DNA of 6,932 bases from Fibrobacter succinogenes (GCA_902796785.1 CADBQJ010000100.1:1-6932); one strand, 5' to 3'; positions 1-6,038 are shown, counted from the first letter of the stretch. The notes: generated by a model not told the origin, from the letters alone. Numbers and translations are program-made.

Positions 1-1
1 C

Positions 2-52
2 ATCATCGCCAACTCCTCCGGCCTCTCCGAAGACGAAATCCGCGCGTTGTAA
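2..52 (+). CDS. C-terminal tail of an Rpn/PD-(D/E)XK transposase-like protein (5' end outside window)
   Basis: Only the last 16 codons and the TAA stop are visible, reading IIANSSGLSEDEIRAL. This closely matches the end of the small ORF at 133-309 (VARISGLSEDEIKAL). The GLSEDEI.AL ending is the short helix-turn-helix-like tail typical of Rpn-family recombination-promoting nucleases and PD-(D/E)XK 'putative transposases', which often end in an 'ISGLSxEEIxxL' motif. The nuclease core would lie to the left of the window, so it cannot be said whether the gene is intact or another remnant. A 54-bp heptad repeat begins 11 nt after the stop. The family call is resemblance from memory. Confidence 0.5.
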   Translation: MIANSSGLSEDEIRAL

Positions 53-63
53 TCCTTTCCCAA

Positions 64-117
64 GCCGAAGGCGACTATACGCACTAATCCCTGATCCCTG
101 AGACCTAATCCCTAATT
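64..117. repeat. Intergenic heptad repeat, copy A
   Basis: This 54-bp element matches positions 384-437 at 49 of 54 positions in the same orientation; I counted mismatches at 77, 79, 93, 102 and 103. It has a unique head (GCCGAAGGCGACT) followed by five tandem 7-bp units starting at 84: CTAATCC, CTGATCC, CTGAGAC, CTAATCC and a truncated CTAATT. On the minus strand the unit reads GGATTAG. The repeat sits between the stop of the Rpn-like tail and the Shine-Dalgarno of the next small ORF. Its function is unknown. A dispersed intergenic repeat family is the simplest reading. Confidence 0.8.
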
Positions 118-132
118 TTCCAGGAGGCGAAG

Positions 133-309
133 ATGGTGACGCAGGAAGAGATCGATTGCCGGCTCGCCAGCGCCGAACTTCGCGGCGAAGCGCGAGGTGC
201 CGCCGACGCGAAGCGCGAAATGGCCAAGGCGATGCTCGCCGACGGTGATTCCATCGAAAAAGTCGCTCGAATCTCCGGTCTCTCCGAGGACGAGATCAAG
301 GCCCTCTAG
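133..309 (+). CDS. Small ORF (58 aa), remnant or C-terminal module of an Rpn/PD-(D/E)XK transposase-like protein
   Basis: The product is 58 residues, starting MVTQEEID and ending ISGLSEDEIKAL. The first two thirds are a charged, Ala/Glu/Arg-rich helix (ELRGEARGAADAKREMAKAML, about residues 15-35). The last 20 residues are the 'IEKVARISGLSEDEIKAL' tail. This arrangement is the usual C-terminus of Rpn-family nucleases and PD-(D/E)XK transposase-like proteins, whose catalytic N-terminal domain of roughly 200 residues is absent here. The ATG at 133 is favoured because AGGAGG lies at 122-127 with 5 nt spacing. The frame stays open upstream only to 109, so no longer protein is hidden in it. It may be a real free-standing small protein, as the ribosome site suggests, or a decayed copy of its neighbour. 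A terminator follows 40 nt after the stop. Confidence 0.55.
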   Translation: MVTQEEIDCRLASAELRGEARGAADAKREMAKAMLADGDSIEKVARISGLSEDEIKAL

Positions 310-348
310 GTTTCAGTGCGAGGCATCGCGCTGCGCGCCAGGATAAAA

Positions 349-375
349 GAAGGGGCTCCGGAAAGGAGCCCTTTT
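349..375. terminator. Bidirectional Rho-independent terminator
   Basis: A perfect 7-bp stem GGGCTCC (353-359) / GGAGCCC (365-371) encloses a 5-nt loop (360-364). It extends with G-T and A-T pairs to about 349/375. TTTT (372-375) follows on the plus strand. On the minus strand the stem is followed by a T-rich CTTCTTTTAT tract. It therefore can end both the plus-strand small ORF (stop at 309) and the minus-strand cluster whose last gene, tsaE, stops at 425. Confidence 0.85.
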
Positions 376-383
376 CATTCCTT

Positions 384-437
384 GCCGAAGGCGACTGTCC
401 GCACTAATCCCTAATCCCTGATCCCTAATCCCTAATT
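384..437. repeat. Intergenic heptad repeat, copy B (forms the 3' end of tsaE)
   Basis: This is the second copy of the 54-bp element seen at 64-117, with the same GCCGAAGGCGACT head. Its five 7-bp units start at 404, 411, 418, 425 and 432: CTAATCC, CTAATCC, CTGATCC, CTAATCC and a truncated CTAATT. It is more regular than copy A. Read on the minus strand, the last two units supply the end of tsaE, with codons ATT AGG GAT TAG encoding Ile-Arg-Asp-stop. It lies between the bidirectional terminator and tsaE. Confidence 0.85.
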
Positions 438-862
438 ACAACTATCGTCCGCTCGTCGGGCCCGCCGGGGGTCAGCTCGATCCGGCCGGTGACCTCCAGG
501 TCGAGCCCCGCGAGGCGCTCGGGCCATTCGATCAGCGTGATGGCGTCGGAAAAGCGGTAGTGCTCCAGCCCGATCTCCTCCCAGTCGGCCCCTTCCGGCA
601 GGCGGTAGAGGTCCACGTGGTAGATCGGGGGCTCGCAGCGGTACTCGCGGACGATGGCGTAGGTGGGCGACCCGGTGCGGCCCGAGAAGCCGCGTCCCTG
701 CGCGATGCCCCTGCAGACCACGGTCTTGCCGGCGCCCAGGGGGCCCGAGAGGAGGAAGCAGTCCCCGCTGCGGAGCGTCCTGCCGAAGGCGCGCGCCCAC
801 TCGAGCGTCTCCTCCTCGCCGCGCGAGACGAAGCGCTCCACGCGGGGGGATCCGCCGCTCAC
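425..862 (-). CDS. tsaE: tRNA threonylcarbamoyladenosine (t6A37) biosynthesis ATPase TsaE
   Basis: TsaE is the cytoplasmic P-loop ATPase that works with TsaB and TsaD to make t6A at position 37 of ANN-decoding tRNAs. The 145-residue product is of normal family length. Visible motifs are the Walker A GPLGAGKT (residues 40-47), GSPTYAIVREY (64-74, the usual SPTF.LV.EY), HVDLYRL (82-88) and EEIGLEHY...LIEWPER (95-116). The GTG start at 862 is chosen because it overlaps the pheA stop by 4 nt (GTGA) and has GGAGG 4 nt upstream; a second GTG seven codons in is less well placed. It is translationally coupled to pheA and is the last gene of the cluster, with a terminator about 50 nt beyond its stop. 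Oddly, the final codons (Ile-Arg-Asp-stop) come from heptad repeat copy B, so the native C-terminus may have been replaced. TsaB and TsaD are not in the window. Confidence 0.96.
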   Translation of the reverse strand: MSGGSPRVERFVSRGEEETLEWARAFGRTLRSGDCFLLSGPLGAGKTVVCRGIAQGRGFSGRTGSPTYAIVREYRCEPPIYHVDLYRLPEGADWEEIGLEHYRFSDAITLIEWPERLAGLDLEVTGRIELTPGGPDERTIVVIRD

Positions 863-1731
863 GGGTCCTCCGGAATCCGGTCGCGCGAGGAGAAGAGGCG
901 CTTGGTCTCGCCTTCGGGATAGCTGCCCAGCAGCCGCACCTCGCCGCCCTCCAGGCGCAGCTCCTCGAAGGCCTGCTGCACGGCGGGGTTCGCGGCGTTC
1001 CCGCGGAAGTCCAGCTGGAAGACGTACTCCCAGGGGCGGCCGGGGCGCGGGCGCGACTCGATCTTCAGCAGGTCGAGGTTGCGCACGGCGAAGGCGCTCA
1101 GCGCGTTGTAGAGCAGCCCGGAGCGGTTGCCGACGGGCATGTAGACGATCGAGCACTTCGTCCCGAGCTCGGGATGCTCGCCCGGCGTCTTCCGGATGGC
1201 GAAGAAGCGCGTGATGTTCGTGTCGCGCTGGTTCTCCAGGTTCTTTTGCAGGATGTCCAGCCCGTACTCCTCGGCGGCGAGCGCGGAGGCGATGGCGCCG
1301 GTCGTTCCCTTCTCCTGCGCGACGATGCGCGCCGAGCCAGCGGTGTCGAACTCGGGAATCGCCTTGATGGCGGGATGCGCCGCGAAGAAGTCGCTGCACT
1401 GCGCCAGCGCCTGCGGGTGCGACTTCACGCCCGTCAGGTCGTCGATCCCCACGCCCTTCGGCGCCAGCAGGCAGTGTTCGATGACCAGCTTCACCTCGCC
1501 CACGATGTGGACCGGGTAGCGCATCATCAGGTCGTCGTTCGGGTGGATGGTGCCGGTGGTGGTGTTCTCCACGGGGACCACGCCGCCGTCGGCGCGTCCG
1601 TCGAGCACCGCCTCGTAGATGTCCTCGAACCGTTCGCAGGGAAGGGGCCTGCACCCCGTGCCGAACAGGTGGAGGCAGGCGCTTTCGCTGTAGGCGCCCG
1701 GAACTCCCTGGTATGCGACGACTTCGGCCAT
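859..1731 (-). CDS. pheA: Prephenate dehydratase, monofunctional, with ACT regulatory domain
   Basis: The enzyme converts prephenate to phenylpyruvate in phenylalanine synthesis. The 290 residues hold a PDT catalytic domain (about 3-180) and an ACT domain (about 193-270), with no chorismate mutase domain, unlike E. coli PheA. Visible motifs are YQGVPGAYSE (7-16), VVPVENTTTGTI (51-62), SHPQALAQC (104-112), the catalytic TRF (174-176, in NITRFFAI), and the phenylalanine-binding ESRP (225-228, in LLKIESRP). The glycine-leucine part of the ACT site reads NRSGLLYNAL (202-211) rather than the common GAL form. Allosteric inhibition by phenylalanine is expected for the family. The ATG at 1731 follows the NlpC stop by 31 nt, and I see no convincing Shine-Dalgarno before it. 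The gene ends by overlapping tsaE by 4 nt. Confidence 0.96.
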   Translation of the reverse strand: MAEVVAYQGVPGAYSESACLHLFGTGCRPLPCERFEDIYEAVLDGRADGGVVPVENTTTGTIHPNDDLMMRYPVHIVGEVKLVIEHCLLAPKGVGIDDLTGVKSHPQALAQCSDFFAAHPAIKAIPEFDTAGSARIVAQEKGTTGAIASALAAEEYGLDILQKNLENQRDTNITRFFAIRKTPGEHPELGTKCSIVYMPVGNRSGLLYNALSAFAVRNLDLLKIESRPRPGRPWEYVFQLDFRGNAANPAVQQAFEELRLEGGEVRLLGSYPEGETKRLFSSRDRIPEDP

Positions 1732-1762
1732 GGACCAAAAGTAGCAATCGGGCGGGGAACGC

Positions 1763-2371
1763 TCAGAAGCGCCGCGCCCCCTTGTAGCGCTTGGCCCAGT
1801 AGGGGGCGGAAAGCGGCGTCACCGTCACCCCCTTCGAGGTGGAGGCGTGCGCGAAGGTGCCGTCGCCCAGGGCGATCCCCACGTGCTCCACGCGGTTCCA
1901 GGAGCCGAAGAAGACCGCGTCGCCCGCCTGCAGGCTTCCGGAGGAGACCGGGCGGCCCAGCTTGGCCTGCTGTTCGGCCGTGCGCGGGAGCGAGATGCCC
2001 GCCCAGTCGCGCATGACGTTCAGGACGAAGCCCGAGCAGTCCGTCCCCTGGCGGGTCGAGCCGCCGTAGACGTAGGGGGTCCCCATCCAGGGCTTGATGA
2101 TCCTGCGGAGCGACTGTTCGTCGGCGGTGAGGGAGCGGTTCGCCGCGGGAGCGGGCGCGGACTTCCCGTCGCGCGAGACGGCGGCAGGCGCGGAGTCCCC
2201 GCCGCGGGAGATGCCCGCCGGCGAGGCGGCGCGCTCCTCGGGCGTGCGGTAGACCGGGTCGGGCCACGTGCCCGTGTTCCGGTCGTAGCCCATCCGCTGG
2301 GGCATGTAGGAACAGCCCGAGAACGCCAGCAGCGCGGATGCGAGAACGCAGACGAGCGGGCGTCGGGCCAT
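1763..2371 (-). CDS. NlpC/P60 family cell-wall hydrolase, predicted lipoprotein
   Basis: This is probably a peptidoglycan endopeptidase cutting stem peptides, anchored by lipid to a membrane facing the periplasm. The 202-residue product starts MARRPLVCVLASALLAFSGC, a short basic n-region, hydrophobic core and lipobox with the lipidated Cys at 20; Phe at -3 is slightly unusual. Residues 21-85 are a Pro/Ala/Ser-rich linker. The NlpC/P60 domain covers about 86-200: catalytic Cys112 in TDCSGF (110-115), RTAEQQ (130-135), LQAGDAVFF (147-155), catalytic His163 in EHVGIALG (162-169) and a third polar residue, probably His175 in TFAHAST. All key residues are present. The ATG at 2371 has GGAG about 6 nt upstream and begins 13 nt after the gatA stop. 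The exact substrate bond cannot be told from sequence. Confidence 0.93.
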   Translation of the reverse strand: MARRPLVCVLASALLAFSGCSYMPQRMGYDRNTGTWPDPVYRTPEERAASPAGISRGGDSAPAAVSRDGKSAPAPAANRSLTADEQSLRRIIKPWMGTPYVYGGSTRQGTDCSGFVLNVMRDWAGISLPRTAEQQAKLGRPVSSGSLQAGDAVFFGSWNRVEHVGIALGDGTFAHASTSKGVTVTPLSAPYWAKRYKGARRF

Positions 2372-2384
2372 GGGTGCTCCGGGA

Positions 2385-3803
2385 CTAGAGGCGCAGCCGC
2401 TCCATTCTCCAGGCGCACTGCAGCAGGCGCTTCTCCTCGAAGGAGGGGGCGATCAGCTGGAGCCCCGCGCTCGATCCGCCGCAGGTTCCGACGGGGACGG
2501 AGACGCCGGGAAGGCCGGTCAGGTTCAGGCTGACGGTGAAGACGTCGGTCAGGTACATCGCCAGCGGGTCCTGCAGCCCCTGGCCGCGCTTCATCGGCGC
2601 GCCGGGGAGGACCGGGGTGGCGATCAGGTCGCAGGAGCCGAAGGCCTTCTCGAAGTCGTCGGCGACCAGGCGGCGGACCTTCTGCGCCTGCATGTAGTAG
2701 GCGTCGTAGTAGCCCGAGCTCAGCACGTAGGTCCCCAGCAGGATGCGGCGGCGCACTTCGGCGCCGAACCCCTCGGAGCGGGACTTGCGGTAGAGCGACT
2801 CCAGGTCCTTCGCCTCGGCGGAGCGGTGGCCGTAGCGCACGCCGTCGAAGCGCGAGAGGTTGGCGCTGGCTTCGGCCGTGGCGATGATGTAGTAGGAGGC
2901 GATGGCGTGCTTGAGCGAGGGGAGCGAGACGTCGACCAGCTCGGCCCCTTCGGCCTTCAGGTCGTCGAGCGCCTTCTGCAGCGTCTGGCGCATCTCGTCG
3001 TCCACGCCCTCGCCGAAGCATTCGCGCGGCACGCCGATGCGCACCTTCGCGGAGCCGTTCTTCAGGTCGGGCAGCGTCGGCTCGGCCGGGCGGTCGGCGG
3101 AGGTGCTGTCGTGCGCGTCGTGGCCGGCGATCGCGTCGTAGACGCGCGCGGCGTCCTCCACGCAGGCGGCCACCGGGCCGATCTGGTCGAGCGAGCTGGC
3201 GTAGGCCACCAGGCCCCAGCGGGAGACGCGTCCGTAGGTGGGCTTGAACCCCACCACGCCGCAGCAGGCCGCGGGCTGGCGGATCGACCCGCCGGTGTCG
3301 GAGCCCAGGGCCGCCGCCACCGTTCCGCGCGCCACCGCGGCGGCGCTGCCGCCGGAGGAGCCGCCGGGGATGCGGTCGGGCCAGCGGGGGTTCGTCACGG
3401 CGCCGGAGGCGGAGGTCTCGCTCGTGGAGCCCATGGCGAACTCGTCCATGTTGGTCTTGCCCACGATCACGGCGCCGGCCTCGCGCAGGCGGGCCACGGC
3501 GGTGGCGTCGTAGGGGGCGACGAAGTTCTCCAGGATCTTCGAGCCGCAGGTGCAGAGCTGGCCCTTGGCCAGGATGTTGTCCTTCACGGCCACGGGGACG
3601 CCGTCCAGCGCGCCCGTCGCCTTTCCGGCGGCGCGGCGGGCGTCCGAGGCGCGCGCGGCCTCCATCGCCCCCTCCTCGTCCAGCGAGACGAAGGCGTTGT
3701 CGGAGGCGTTCGCCTTCGCGCAGTCCAGCGCGGCCCGCGCGAGGGCCTCGGAGGTGACGGCCCCCGAGGAGAGTTCTTCCAGCATCGTCGTCAAGGTCTT
3801 CAT
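2385..3803 (-). CDS. gatA: Aspartyl/glutamyl-tRNA(Asn/Gln) amidotransferase subunit A
   Basis: GatA is the glutaminase subunit of GatCAB, which releases ammonia to convert mischarged Glu-tRNA(Gln) and/or Asp-tRNA(Asn) into the correct aminoacyl-tRNA. The 472 residues match the family's usual length. The amidase-signature Ser-cisSer-Lys triad is visible: Lys74 in VAVKDNI, Ser149 in GGSSGGSAAAVA (147-158) and Ser173 in GSDTGGSIRQPA (167-178). The stretch after it, GFKPTYGRVSRWGLVAYASSLDQIGPVA (185-212), is specific to GatA rather than to general amidases. The ATG at 3803 has only a distant GAGG 11 nt upstream, 22 nt after the previous stop. The gatB and gatC genes are not adjacent, so the complex is encoded at scattered loci, which is common outside Firmicutes. 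Confidence 0.97.
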   Translation of the reverse strand: MKTLTTMLEELSSGAVTSEALARAALDCAKANASDNAFVSLDEEGAMEAARASDARRAAGKATGALDGVPVAVKDNILAKGQLCTCGSKILENFVAPYDATAVARLREAGAVIVGKTNMDEFAMGSTSETSASGAVTNPRWPDRIPGGSSGGSAAAVARGTVAAALGSDTGGSIRQPAACCGVVGFKPTYGRVSRWGLVAYASSLDQIGPVAACVEDAARVYDAIAGHDAHDSTSADRPAEPTLPDLKNGSAKVRIGVPRECFGEGVDDEMRQTLQKALDDLKAEGAELVDVSLPSLKHAIASYYIIATAEASANLSRFDGVRYGHRSAEAKDLESLYRKSRSEGFGAEVRRRILLGTYVLSSGYYDAYYMQAQKVRRLVADDFEKAFGSCDLIATPVLPGAPMKRGQGLQDPLAMYLTDVFTVSLNLTGLPGVSVPVGTCGGSSAGLQLIAPSFEEKRLLQCAWRMERLRL

Positions 3804-3825
3804 CGCGTCGGAATCCTCGGGGCGG

Positions 3826-4134
3826 TCACTTGCTGCGCGACCACTTTTCCACGTAGACGGCCAGGCCCATGCCCAGCACGCTCATCAGGTTGAACTTGAT
3901 GCCCAGGCCCAGGGAGAACTTCACCAGGTTCAGGTCGATCTTCAGCGGGTTCGCCCAGCCCAGGTCGAGGTCGAAGGACTGCACGCAGAGGTTGCGCAGG
4001 TTGTTGTCCCAGCCGGCGCCGGCCAGTTCGCCGACCCAGCCGAAGAAGAAGCCGAAGCATTCGCCGAGGATGCCGCCCAGGAGGAGCCCCAGGACGATCG
4101 CGGCCACGAAACGGCCGGTGGGTGCGCGGTTCAT
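3826..4134 (-). CDS. Small two-helix membrane protein, DUF4321-like
   Basis: The product has 102 residues and two hydrophobic segments, about 8-35 (FVAAIVLGLLLGGILGECFGFFFGWVG) and 77-96 (GLGIKFNLMSVLGMGLAVYV). Between them lies a loop with DLDLGWANPLKIDLNLVKFSLG. The pattern 'hydrophobic helix with GG.LGE, then a segment of beta-like IDL.L..FSLG, then IKFNL.S.LG' is what I recall for the DUF4321 family of uncharacterised small membrane proteins. The family has no known function. The ATG at 4134 is supported by AAGGA 7 nt upstream. It is the first gene after the 84-nt gap and may be read from its own promoter near 4190. The gatA start follows 22 nt after its stop. Confidence 0.75.
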   Translation of the reverse strand: MNRAPTGRFVAAIVLGLLLGGILGECFGFFFGWVGELAGAGWDNNLRNLCVQSFDLDLGWANPLKIDLNLVKFSLGLGIKFNLMSVLGMGLAVYVEKWSRSK

Positions 4135-4150
4135 CGTCGATTCCTTTTCC

Positions 4151-4182
4151 GAAAAAGAGCCTCGCCGCCCGCGCCGGGCGGC
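4151..4182 (-). promoter_or_regulatory. GC-rich hairpin in the leader of the DUF4321-gatA segment (attenuator or weak terminator)
   Basis: On the minus strand a perfect 7-bp inverted repeat GCCGCCC (4182-4176) / GGGCGGC (4170-4164), with a 5-nt loop, is followed 7 nt later by TTTTT (4156-4152). The separation from the T-run is longer than in a textbook terminator, so partial termination, attenuation or an mRNA-stabilising 5' hairpin are all possible. Immediately downstream, CTTTT and AAAAG can form a second small hairpin that overlaps the Shine-Dalgarno AAGGA of the DUF4321 gene. Role inferred only. Confidence 0.45.
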
Positions 4183-4189
4183 CTGTGCC

Positions 4190-4222
4190 TAAATATAATG
4201 GAAACGGAGGCCGCCCCCTCAA
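4190..4222 (-). promoter_or_regulatory. Candidate FCB-type promoter between truA and the DUF4321 gene
   Basis: The minus strand carries TATATTTA (4197-4190), close to the Bacteroidetes/FCB -7 consensus TAnnTTTG. TTGA (4222-4219), overlapping the truA stop, lies 21 nt upstream as a possible -33 element. It is an A+T island in G+C-rich sequence and lies in the only sizeable gap of the cluster. A similar string, TATCTTTA, precedes the first gene of the cluster. Confidence 0.4.
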
Positions 4223-4959
4223 TAATCGGGATAGACCACGCGCTCCAGCGCGAGCCCCCGCGCGGGGGCCCAGTGGCGCATGCCGGGGATCTCGCCGGCG
4301 AGGACGCGCGTCGCGTCGCCGGGCGCCATCCGGCCGCAGCCCACCTCCACGAGGTGGCCGACCATGGCGCGCACCTGGTGGTGCAGGAAGCGGTTGGCGC
4401 GCAGCCGCACCTCGATCCGGCCGTCGGCGACCGTCACCGAAACCTCGCGCATGTCGCAGACGGTGTTCGGCTGGTCCTCGCGCGGAAGGCAGAAGGGGCG
4501 GAAGTCGCGCTCGCCCAGGAAGAGCGGCGCCTCCGCGGCCATGCGTTCCGGGTCGAGCCGCGGGTCGGGCACGAACCAGGCGCGCGCGGCCAGCAGCGGC
4601 GAGCGGCGCGTCAGCACCGTGTAGAGGTAGCGGCGCTCCAGCGCGTCGAAGCGGGGCTGGAAGTCGTCGCGCGTCCGCTCCAGGTCGTAGACGCAGACCG
4701 ACGGGGCCACCAGCGCGTTCACGCCCAGCTCCAGCTTGCGCGGGTCGATCTCGCGCTCCAGGTCGAAGGCGGCCACCTGCGCCAGCGCGTGGACCCCCGC
4801 GTCGGTGCGTCCCGAACCCATCACGTGGACCGGTTCCTGCCGCGCGACCGTTGCGATCGCGCGCTGCAGCGTCTCCTGCACGGTGGGCTCGCCGGGCTGG
4901 ACCTGCCAGCCGCGGAACGGAGCGCCGTCGTATTCCGTCTTGAAGCGGTAGCGCGGCAC
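4219..4959 (-). CDS. truA: tRNA pseudouridine(38-40) synthase TruA
   Basis: TruA isomerises uridines 38-40 in the anticodon stem of many tRNAs. The 246 residues match the family. Visible are the N-terminal YRFKTEYDGAPFRGWQVQP (4-22), the catalytic Asp53 in GSGRTDAGVHALAQ (48-61), the FQPRFDALERRYLY motif (100-113), NRFLHHQVRAMVG (the usual FL..MVR..VG, with Gln in place of Met) and the C-terminal APARGLALERVVY. The start is a GTG at 4959; GGGAG in the end of the upstream gene lies 8 nt before it, and only 6 nt separate it from that gene's stop, so the two are probably co-translated. The TGA stop is followed by an 84-nt gap. Confidence 0.96.
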   Translation of the reverse strand: MPRYRFKTEYDGAPFRGWQVQPGEPTVQETLQRAIATVARQEPVHVMGSGRTDAGVHALAQVAAFDLEREIDPRKLELGVNALVAPSVCVYDLERTRDDFQPRFDALERRYLYTVLTRRSPLLAARAWFVPDPRLDPERMAAEAPLFLGERDFRPFCLPREDQPNTVCDMREVSVTVADGRIEVRLRANRFLHHQVRAMVGHLVEVGCGRMAPGDATRVLAGEIPGMRHWAPARGLALERVVYPDY

Positions 4960-4965
4960 GGCGGC

Positions 4966-6033
4966 TCACTCCCCGCGTTCGCGGTAGAGCCGGATCACCT
5001 GGCTGACCTGTTCCTGCGGCATCCGCAGGCGCCGCGCGATGTCCGACTCGGTGTAGCCGCGGTGGACCAGCTTCAGGATGTCCGACTTCAGCCGGTCCTC
5101 CTGCTCCAGCCGCGTCAGCGCCGCGGGCGACAGCGCGTCGGGCGCGCCCGCCTCTTCCCGCGCGGCGACTTCTTCCGGTGCGGCGTCTTCTTCATCGGTG
5201 GAAGAAGGGGACTCCGGCGCGGCGACCTCTTGGGGCACCTCGGGCCGGACAACCTCGGCGGGCCGGACATCCTCCTCGGGCCGGACGTCCCGCGCTTCGC
5301 GCGGCTCCGCCTCCTGCGCGGGCGCCCATTCCTCCGCCGCGCTCTCCGCGTCGGGCGACGCGATCGCGGGCGAGTCGACGAAGACGCGCTCTCCGCGTTC
5401 GGCCTTGGGCTCGGGCCGCAGCGGCTGCAGCACGAGAGACTCGGTGTTGAGCGCGCCGCCTTCGCGCGGCGCTTCCGCAGCCGCCGCCCCGGCGCCGCTC
5501 TCCGCGTCGCGGAGCGCGGAACGGTCGCGCGCCGCCGACCGCGGGGCGAAGGGAAGATCGGAGGAGGAACGCCTGCCGCCCCGCCGCCCGCGCCGCGCCC
5601 TGAGAAGAAGCAGCGCTCCGGCCGCGGCCGCGGCGAGAACCAGCAGCGCGACCACGACCACCGCCGCGACCGCGCCCTTCGCGCCGTCGCTCGGCGTCGC
5701 CCCGCGCTCCTCCGCCTCGCCGGGCTCGGCGGATTCCGCGCCGGCCTCCGCCTCGCTCGCCCGCGCCTCGAGGGCCGCCTTCAGCGAGTCGGCCTGCGCG
5801 CAGAGGAAGAGCTGGTCGCGCGAGAGAATCTCGCGGCGCACGGAGTCCGTCTCGTTATGTATGGCGAAGTCGAGGGAGTCGATCAGGTCGGAGACTTCGT
5901 TCAGAGCGGCGCCCGGAGCTTCCCGGACGGGAGGCGCGGACTGCGCCGCGGCGCCGCTTTCCGCGGCCCAGACCGCCGCCGCGGCGCACAGAAACGCGCG
6001 GCAAAAGGCGTGGAAATCGGGAAAACGGGCCAT
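4966..6033 (-). CDS. Membrane-anchored protein with cytoplasmic C-terminal helix-turn-helix, unknown function
   Basis: I do not recognise a named family. The 355 residues show, in order: a signal-peptide-like start (about 1-30, FCRAFLCAAAAVWAAESGAAA); a predicted periplasmic segment (31-117) including LNEVSDLIDSLDFAIHNETDSVRREIL; a strong transmembrane helix (121-144, AVAAVVVVALLVLAAAAAGALLLL) followed by RARRGRRGGRR, which places the C-terminus inside; a long acidic, Pro/Ala/Glu-rich and probably disordered region (155-300) with VRPE repeats; and a compact C-terminal domain (305-355) with DILKLVHRGYTESDIARRLRMPQEQVSQVIRLYRE. This last part reads as a helix-turn-helix of sigma-region-4/DUF6115-like type. 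SwrB of Bacillus has a comparable membrane-plus-HTH plan, but homology is not claimed. The ATG at 6033 is first of the cluster and lies 6 nt upstream of truA. A membrane-tethered regulator or assembly factor are both possible. Confidence 0.75.
   Translation of the reverse strand: MARFPDFHAFCRAFLCAAAAVWAAESGAAAQSAPPVREAPGAALNEVSDLIDSLDFAIHNETDSVRREILSRDQLFLCAQADSLKAALEARASEAEAGAESAEPGEAEERGATPSDGAKGAVAAVVVVALLVLAAAAAGALLLLRARRGRRGGRRSSSDLPFAPRSAARDRSALRDAESGAGAAAAEAPREGGALNTESLVLQPLRPEPKAERGERVFVDSPAIASPDAESAAEEWAPAQEAEPREARDVRPEEDVRPAEVVRPEVPQEVAAPESPSSTDEEDAAPEEVAAREEAGAPDALSPAALTRLEQEDRLKSDILKLVHRGYTESDIARRLRMPQEQVSQVIRLYRERGE
5239..5286 (-). repeat. In-frame VRPE repeat within the HTH protein
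   Basis: Residues 250-265 read VRPEEDVRPAEVVRPE. On the plus strand this is three near-identical blocks of about 18-21 bp, each built on CGGGCCGGAC. It lies in the acidic linker between the transmembrane helix and the HTH domain. It looks like replication-slippage expansion of a flexible spacer. Confidence 0.6.
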
Positions 6034-6038
6034 TGCCT

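Noticed and set aside
84..437. CRISPR array or telomere
   Set aside because: The 7-bp units are directly tandem with no spacers, and there are only five per copy. The array is internal, so neither a CRISPR nor a linear chromosome end is supported.
4194..4199. TATAAT on the plus strand as a promoter
   Set aside because: It would drive antisense transcription into truA and has no -35 partner. The same A+T island fits better as a minus-strand -7 element.
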